Assembly: GCF_905147045.1 (NCBI RefSeq)
Contig: NC_065901.1
Span: 1,178,001-1,242,000, forward strand
Direction of reading: 5' to 3'
DNA from: Nymphalis io
Lineage: Eukaryota > Arthropoda > Insecta > Lepidoptera > Nymphalidae
DNA: 64,000 nucleotides
In this document: in pieces, positions 58,011-64,000 of the stretch
Layout: every line of letters starts with the position of its first letter
Position numbering within the stretch: position 1 is the stretch's first letter
Notes under the pieces: generated by a model
Seen by the model: the letters and a program-made list of their open reading frames with translations, nothing else
Databases searched by the model: none
Told to the model about the DNA's origin: nothing
Made by a program: the position numbers and the translations under genes

Positions 58011-59443
58011 TTTTAATTTTGCATTTGTGAGGTAACCGAAGGTCTTAAGGAAAAGGTTCCAAATGCCAAGTTCTTAGGTTCCATGTCCAATACTTAGCCA
58101 ACAGAACCTCATTAATAATACAGAACGAAAACATTTAATCTTTAGATTTACCAAGAAACGAGTCCGATTATGATTTAATCATTTTTCTTGTTCTTCCGTA
58201 TAAAATCTTCATGATTAACCTTCAGCTCAGTTCTATTATTAAATAGAGCTTAGGTCATTATTATGGCATAACAACGACGAATTGTAAATTAATACAAACT
58301 TAATAGTTCTAAAAAAACATGATATTTCTTAAGAAAATTTCTACAACATAAGTACACAAATCATCAAGGAAAGTATGCTTACGAAAATTAGTCTAAGCTC
58401 AAGTTGCTATCTTGGCCTGGCCGTCTGTCAGCGGCCGTCCAATTAAGTTCTCCTCGTGATTAATGACTGCAATACCTAACTACAAGGATTACCTCAACCA
58501 GAAAATTGTTCGTTGAGAAAATCGGTATATGTAAAGAGGAATAGTATCAAAGAAAATATCAATTTAACTGTGTAAATTGATAACTTACTTATAAACGTTG
58601 AAAAACGGCTGCAAGAGCTGATTTAAAAAGATTTCTCTCTTTCTGTCATTATTGATTTGACATTTGAAAGAAGAAGACAAGATTGTTTAACAAATCACCC
58701 GTTAAACAACGTTAATAAGTGAGGCCGAATATTATTAGCATTGTAAATAAAAATAAATACCGCGTCTGTGTTAAACTCAACTTTTTTTTAAAGATATTTG
58801 ATCCATATTGTTCACATTAATGGTATTTGCTAATTATATATATACATATGTACTATTTATATTGAATACTAAAACATGAACAAAACTAATATCAATATAT
58901 TTTTTTATTAATATTATTTAAAGGAGGTAAAGTTGCAACAGCTGCTTTCGAAGAAAAGCTTAGTTCAACACGCTGCTTTATTAATTAAAGAAAAATAACT
59001 CATAAAAGTGAATAATTTTATAATTCTTTTATATAAGATAATGTGAATAACAGGAACAAATATTATCTGCTAGTACTAACTGGCACTGTTCTAAGAAAAT
59101 AGTACTGATTCTTCGATTCTATACGAGAATAAAGCTCACACAGCTCACATTTCTAACGTTTCCTGTCGCATTATCCGACGCTCCTTTGTGTTGGACTTTG
59201 AACGGCGAATTTTAGAAATGTTATCGAATATAGTAGTAATGAAAATTGCCTGTCTTTAACAAAGGTGCCTTGATCGTTTCAGTTCCAATCCGAGTAAAAT
59301 TTATTCATTATCACGTTAATAATAATCAGATATATGCTGCGAAAACCTGTGTTGATAAACACACGTTATATATTACATATAATTTCAACGTCCGTGTTCA
59401 GTAATTTAATATAATATGAGACTCAAATTAATCGCTTCTAGTA
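58011..59443 (+). other. Intron 1 of the convertase gene, first part
   Basis: This AT-rich intron sequence contains no open frame worth calling and no repeat I recognise. The intron continues through the remaining repeats to the right edge of the window, because no second convertase exon (expected to continue the prodomain toward its dibasic cleavage sites) was found. Confidence 0.6.
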
Positions 59444-59618
59444 AGCAAAACTGAGTTTTCATGCACTTTGTTTGTAATTTATTTCGTTTTCGATGGTGAA
59501 AGAAAATATCGTGGAGTAACATATATATCCACAAATTCAAATTGGAGCGGCGTGGTTGTATCCACCTTAAAAGTAAAAGAGACCTTAGCCCAGTAGTGGG
59601 ACATTTACAGGCCTTACT
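59444..59618 (+). mobile_element. Old SINE-M fragment in the convertase intron
   Basis: Headless copy: ACTGAGTTTTCATGCACTT, GGTGAAAGAAAATATCGTGG, TTGGAGCGGCGTGGTTG and AGCCCAGTAGTGGGACATTT. Confidence 0.7.
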
Positions 59619-59892
59619 TTAAATGAATCACTTCCAAAGTATTTATATTCTGAGATGTAATATTCTATATCCATATACAGCTGTGGATAGTCTTATTTTA
59701 TTCAGTGAATATTGGATAAAGGTTGGTCTAGACTTTTATGGGGTTTTCTGTTTTTTATTTTTAAGTGTATCAAAACATTCTAACGATAACATAGAACATA
59801 TTTTAAAAAAGAGATCGTCGGAAGTGTTCTCTTTATGAATATTTATTGTAATTATATTGTATACTAGTTAAGAGGTCGGGCAAGTTTTAGGT

Positions 59893-59988
59893 GCCATATG
59901 TCTTTTTCTGTACCCCTGGTTGAGTTAAAACGTTAAAGCGTGATAAACGATCAAAGTCACTCTCGCGTTTATAATATTAGTTAGGATT
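59893..59988 (-). repeat. Rep-F end
   Basis: AAGCGTGATAAACGATCAAA and CTCGCGTTTATAATATTAGT are the usual reverse end. Confidence 0.55.
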
Positions 59989-60020
59989 CTTAGAGGTAGT
60001 CAAGAAAAAAATCTTAGTAT

Positions 60021-60128
60021 TCCGGTAGTTGAAAGTGTAGTTTCGAGCCTCGGAAAGCAAGTAAAGCAGTAGGTCCTGCTCCTGGACTCTTTCTATTCGT
60101 ATCGGATTTGCCGTCCCATGGGATTAGT
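60021..60128 (+). mobile_element. SINE-C fragment, left part, interrupted by LINE
   Basis: Internal body of SINE-C, from the ...GCCTCGGAAAGCA segment to ...CCGTCCCATGGGATTA. The tRNA-like head is missing. The body appears to resume after the LINE insertion. Confidence 0.6.
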
Positions 60129-60303
60129 CTTTTTTTTTATGTGCGCCGGGATGGCAAATGACTCTACTCCACCTGATGGTAAGTTGTAGTAGAGTCCAAA
60201 CGCGACGAGGGCCAGTACAGTCGGGAAAAATGTTTTGTACTAGCCGTCCCCGCCTTGCCGGCCCGCAAGATGCCTCTTCACGCCTCGTTTGAAGGAACCC
60301 GAA
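60129..60303 (-). mobile_element. LINE 3'-end fragment, same family as 8 kb copy
   Basis: In reverse orientation it carries the last about 18 codons (FKRGVKRHLAGRQGGDG then TAG) and the full 3' UTR, with its poly-A appearing as a T-run at 60130-60139. It interrupts a SINE-C copy that continues on both sides. Confidence 0.75.
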
Positions 60304-60345
60304 AAGTCATGAGGGAATGGAAAATATACTAAGTGCATATTATTT
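60304..60345 (+). mobile_element. SINE-C continuation after nested LINE
   Basis: The stretch TCATGAGGGAATGGAAAAT and following bases fit the SINE-C segment that should follow GGATTA (ATGAGAGTTAGGGAATAG). Short and diverged. Confidence 0.4.
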
Positions 60346-60890
60346 ACTAATGTTAATAACGCATTTGGTCGATCGTTTTAGAGCATGTGGTATGTTTATA
60401 GTATATAATTAATTCTAAGAAATGTATAATTATTTTTTATGCATGTTTATGTATATATATATAGATGTAGTACATTCTGTAGAATTACGTTTAATAACAT
60501 TACAAACACATTACATTTCACTGGGGAAGCGTTTTCTGTCCAAACAATAAACCCGTTAGGTATCCAAGGACTTGGGAAGGCATTTACTCTGTGTTTGACG
60601 TGCTTCGGTGAATCGCCTCTGAGAGCCCTTACCATCTTGCTACTATCTACACTATGCTTATGTAAGCATTGTACATACACTTACACTTACATCCTACTAT
60701 CTAATAAATATGTATATATTATACAAAGAAATACCTAAATACATGAAAGAACTAGGTACTTATGTCTATTTTATCTTTTTTGACAAAGTATAGCTTACCT
60801 ATCTCTTACAAGAGATCACTGTCACAGGCTTACGAAAAATTGGAGATTATTTACTTAATAAATATTTGACGTCGGTACAATGTTAATTCT

Positions 60891-61454
60891 CGAAGTTCGA
60901 GAAGGAAGCCGATCGAAGAATTCGCTTGGGATGGGCAGCATTTGGCAACCTTCGTCAAGTCGTCCAGTCGTCTATACCGCAATGTTTGAAGACGAAAGTC
61001 TTCAACCAATGCGTCTTACCTGCCATGACATACGGTGCCGAAACGTGGACACTAACTGCGTGACTAGTTCACAAATTCAAAGTCGCTCAGCGTGCTATGG
61101 AGCGAGCTATGCTCGGAGTATCTTTGAAGGATAAGATCAGAAATGAGATTATCCGGAAAAGAACCGGAGTCACCGACATAGCTTGCAAAATTAGTAGTTG
61201 CAGGCTGAAGTGGCAGTGGGCTGGTCACGTATGTCGTAGGACCGATGGCCGTTGGAGCAGACGAGTCCTAGAGTGGAGACCGCGAATCGGCAAGCGCAGC
61301 GTAGGGCGCCCTCCAGCCAGGTGGACCGACAACCTTAAGAAGGTGGCGGGCACCAACTGGATGCGGAAGGCGGAGGACAGGGAGCTTTGGCGCACCTTGG
61401 GAGAGGCCTATGTTCAGCAGTGGACAACGATTGGCTGTTGATTGATTGATTGAA
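60891..61454 (+). mobile_element. 5'-truncated RTE-type LINE with a premature stop
   Basis: This is a second copy of the same RTE family, in the convertase intron and same orientation. The frame starts near the EKEA.RRIRLGW segment, is broken by a TGA at 61061-61063 (Gly codon in the other copy), then runs open to a TGA at 61439-61441. It also carries a 6-base in-frame insertion in the KIS..LKWQW segment relative to the other copy. It ends in a (TTGA)n tail. The C-terminal 50 residues are almost identical to the reverse-strand copy at 52.2 kb. It is non-functional because the 5' part is missing. Confidence 0.85.
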
Positions 61455-62084
61455 GTAACAACACCGAGCAGCAATACGAAATTTGTAGGTAATTTCAAAT
61501 GTTCATAAACATTTTATGGAATAATATCTGTTCAAGGTGGTGATGATGGTCTCGACTATGGTAAAATTTCTATCAATTTGTCAACAGTATTAGCTAAACA
61601 ACTTAGCTAAACAACAATGTTAATAAAATAATTGGTATGCCCGCTTTACAGTCTGTTAAAGCCGTGAAACGCAAGATGGTCTATGGCTTCACGTTCGCGC
61701 TTTGCGGCGTTCTCCGATCGGGGTTGATTTTTAGTCCCGCAACAAAGGGTTTGCACTAGATTAAACTGTATGAATATGAATGAACCAGAATGAGATCAGA
61801 CCACCCGCGAGCCGCGGCTAGAGTTAGCGGATGTGATTCATGGGCGAGTTTCAAGCCAGCTATATATATGCTACATACTAAATATCATATTTCAGTTTGA
61901 TAAAAAGGCAAATCCGATATGTGTGTAAAGAATTTAACCGCAAGATTTTCGGCTGTACGCGCTGTTCGAGGCAAGAGATTGTAATGGCTTGCATTAAAAT
62001 TCCTGGTGTTTACTGTGAAGTTAAACTTTTTAAGCATTGACACGCGAGGCCACACCAAGCACGGCCTGGGACGCCTTATATTTT
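61455..62084 (+). other. Convertase intron, single-copy part
   Basis: 61650-61860 is GC-richer than the rest of the intron and matches no repeat family seen here. No exon-like frame with splice signals was found. Confidence 0.45.
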
Positions 62085-62242
62085 AAGCCCAGGACGTTGG
62101 AAACAAAAAGCTATCTAGTCTATAAATTTCCTTGACATAATCTATGAATATACCAAATTTAATATAAATCCGTCCTACCATTTGGACCTGATAACACTGA
62201 TAAAATACAAAGTTTCACATTTATTATATTAGTGAGATAAAA
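62085..62242 (-). repeat. Rep-F end
   Basis: AAAAGCTATCTAGTCTATAA, AAATTTAATATAAATCCGTC, ACCATTTGGACCTGATAACA and TTTATTATATTAGTGAGA match the same family. Confidence 0.5.
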
Positions 62243-63746
62243 ACTTTGAAACTAATTTTGTTATTTTGAAATGCGAATACATTATATAATTTTTTTCATG
62301 TAAGTGATAAGACCGCCTTATGTGTTGTACATATTTATGTATATATATTATATATTTATATATAAATTGTAAACTAGTAATCACACTCACAAAAGTGTTG
62401 CTTGATAACTCTAATACATAATTATTAAAATAAAACTAATTAGATTATTAATTAAAAAGTCAACTATTTACAGTTAATAGATGAAGTAAACGAGAAAATT
62501 GTATCACAAAATAACTAAACAAACACGAAAATTTCTGAAGAGACCGCTAAACGTATTATTCGGTTTTCGTTTCGGCTCACGTTGTCGATGGTCCTCAGCC
62601 ACTGAATCCATTCGTTTTGTACTCTATGTACACCAATAGTAGTATATTGTGTCCGCGGGTAACGTATTGGACGACCCTGGCACTCGAGCGATTTTGGGTT
62701 AAGGTTAAGTGGACGAAACGAACTTATGTTTTGATGGGATCGAACGTTTTATGCAACAGCAGTCTAAGAACGTGTACCATATTTGAATTTGTTTCGAAGT
62801 ATTCCGTTAACGCTGCTAATTATTTGCAATATTAAAAGCAACAATGCTTTTAATATCGCAAACAATTAGCCGCGTTTTTTCAATATACTTTTTTCTTGTT
62901 TCATAGGTATTAAAAAAACCGAATGTGACCATTATAATGCAATAAACGCTTTGAATTTATAGTGTGGTAGAACGAAGGTAATTTTCCTGTTAATGACTTG
63001 AAAAGAAATTGTTGATATCGTAAAATGCGTTACACCCATTCAATATAGTTCAGTAATTTTAGTAACGCGATGAAAGTGTGTGTGATAACCAAGTGTGTGT
63101 TAATGACGTTCTCGTAACTGGATGTCGGCCATCATGGCCAATTACTCATTACCCTGCTGCGTAGTACTAATACTATGTAAAAAAACAGTTGGACTCTCTT
63201 GTCCCCAATCCTCTATACTTCAACTGTTTTACTTTATTTAGAAGCATAATTTTGAGATGTTATTAAGAATTTTTTGATAGATAACAAAAAAGCTTTAATT
63301 GCCTAGAACAGAGATTCCATTCGAGACTTCGTGACCTGAAGCCGTATAAACTAGCAATTAGAACAACAAGGCAATTTCATCACGAACGAACGAAGTGTTT
63401 GTTATTATTATATGGAAAGCCGTTTCATAAACAGTTTCAAGAGTATTGTTTATGCTTTGAGAGACCGTGTTCCGTTCTCGCACAATGGTTCATTAGCGAG
63501 TTAGCGGCACGACTTGTATGCTACGAGTATAATCAAACGCTTGTCCGACGTGCGTTCTCCGGTGACGTGTTTGTATGTTTGTGTTGAAGCCGTTGAAATT
63601 CCATCCTTCCTTCCAATTTCAAACTTGTTATGATTCGAGATGCCAATTTTGAAATCTCCGTGATGAAGTCACCAAAGTTAGTCCGTGTTTGTATATGTTT
63701 GATGATGTGAATGGTATTTGTTTTGCTAAACAAATTTAATTCCTTT
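62243..63746 (+). other. Convertase intron, AT-rich part
   Basis: Holds the 32-base inverted repeat at 62.8 kb. Short frames at 62617-62835 and 63399-63733 lack coding features. Confidence 0.5.
62809..62876. repeat. 32-base inverted repeat, 4-base loop
   Basis: Arms 62809-62840 and 62845-62876 pair at 29 of 32 positions around ACAA. The core next to the loop (ATTAAAAGCA / TGCTTTTAAT) is perfect. Two of the three mismatches would be G-U pairs in a reverse-strand transcript. Confidence 0.95.
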
Positions 63747-63824
63747 ACAGTAACAGCCTGTTAATGTCCCACTGCTGAGCTAAGGCCTCCTCTTCTTTTT
63801 GAGGAGAAAGTTGGGAGCTTATTC
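63747..63824 (-). mobile_element. SINE-M fragment, reverse half of an inverted pair
   Basis: AACAGCCTGTTAATGTCCCA through GAGGAGAAAGTTGGGAGC in reverse orientation. The copy switches orientation at about 63825. Confidence 0.75.
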
Positions 63825-63826
63825 CT

Positions 63827-63900
63827 GGTTATGTGTCTAATTTCATTGAAATTCTGATACGTGTTTATTCTACCAAACCGCATTGGCAGCGTGGTGGAAT
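63827..63900 (+). mobile_element. SINE-M fragment, forward half of an inverted pair
   Basis: TTATGTGTCTAATTTCATTG, AACCGCATTGG and AGCGTGGTGGAAT, in the opposite orientation to the fragment just to the left. Confidence 0.7.
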
Positions 63901-64000
63901 TCCTTTAAAGTAAAATAAATTAATTACAAACTATTATTTGCTTACGAGAACGGATTGTCAGTCAATTAACACCCACTATTACTGGGTGTTACTGGGTGTT

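Noticed and set aside
60880..61134. 84-codon frame at the start of the RTE copy
   Set aside because: It is an alternate frame. The RTE protein reads in another frame and is broken by the TGA at 61061.

Overview
This window reads as nuclear DNA of a butterfly or moth, most likely a nymphalid-type butterfly. The background is very AT-rich. The interspersed repeats are of lepidopteran kind: three tRNA-derived SINE families (one resembles the Metulj SINEs described from Heliconius), RTE-type LINE fragments with (ATTG)n tails, other non-LTR retrotransposon ends, and a poly-A-tailed dispersed repeat. No bacterial, viral or organellar genes were seen.

Only one host protein-coding exon can be supported. 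It starts at a splice acceptor (57701/57702), carries about 141 bases of 5' leader with two short upstream ORFs, and encodes 54 residues (57843-58004) before a consensus donor. The peptide is a signal sequence followed by the start of a proprotein-convertase (furin/kexin family) prodomain. The gene runs left to right. Its 5' neighbour sequence is probably an intron of the untranslated leader, possibly mixed with intergenic DNA. Everything from 58005 to the right edge is intron.

Layout: 1-10.1 kb is AT-rich DNA with many SINE and poly-A repeat copies and one LINE 3' end (7.96-8.38 kb). 10.6-20.3 kb has a few SINEs and a long repeat-poor stretch (about 11-15 kb, 17.5-20.3 kb) with single-copy, GC-richer islands. 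20.3-35.3 kb is SINE-dense, with nested insertions, a long (TA)n tract and several hairpins. 35.3-51.4 kb is mostly AT-rich with scattered repeats. 51.4-52.9 kb has two LINE remnants that converge tail to tail. 53-57.7 kb is repeat-poor and leads to the exon. 58-64 kb is intron with a second large RTE remnant (60.89-61.45 kb) and a LINE nested in a SINE.

Repeat naming used here: SINE-M is the Metulj-like SINE; SINE-B is the SINE whose tRNA head carries a CTTTCAC anticodon-like loop and whose tail is (ATT)n; SINE-C is the SINE whose head contains GGTTCAATTCC; Rep-A is the poly-A-tailed repeat; Rep-F and Rep-G are older short repeats. Strand + means the tRNA-like head lies on the left (SINEs) or the poly-A lies on the right (Rep-A, LINEs). 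Repeat limits are by eye and may be off by 5-20 bases.

I found no convincing new gene system. The items most worth checking are the convertase leader uORFs, a set of near-perfect short-spacer inverted repeats (one with 32-base arms), recent SINE insertions with 12-base target duplications, and GC-richer single-copy islands that may be enhancers of the convertase gene.
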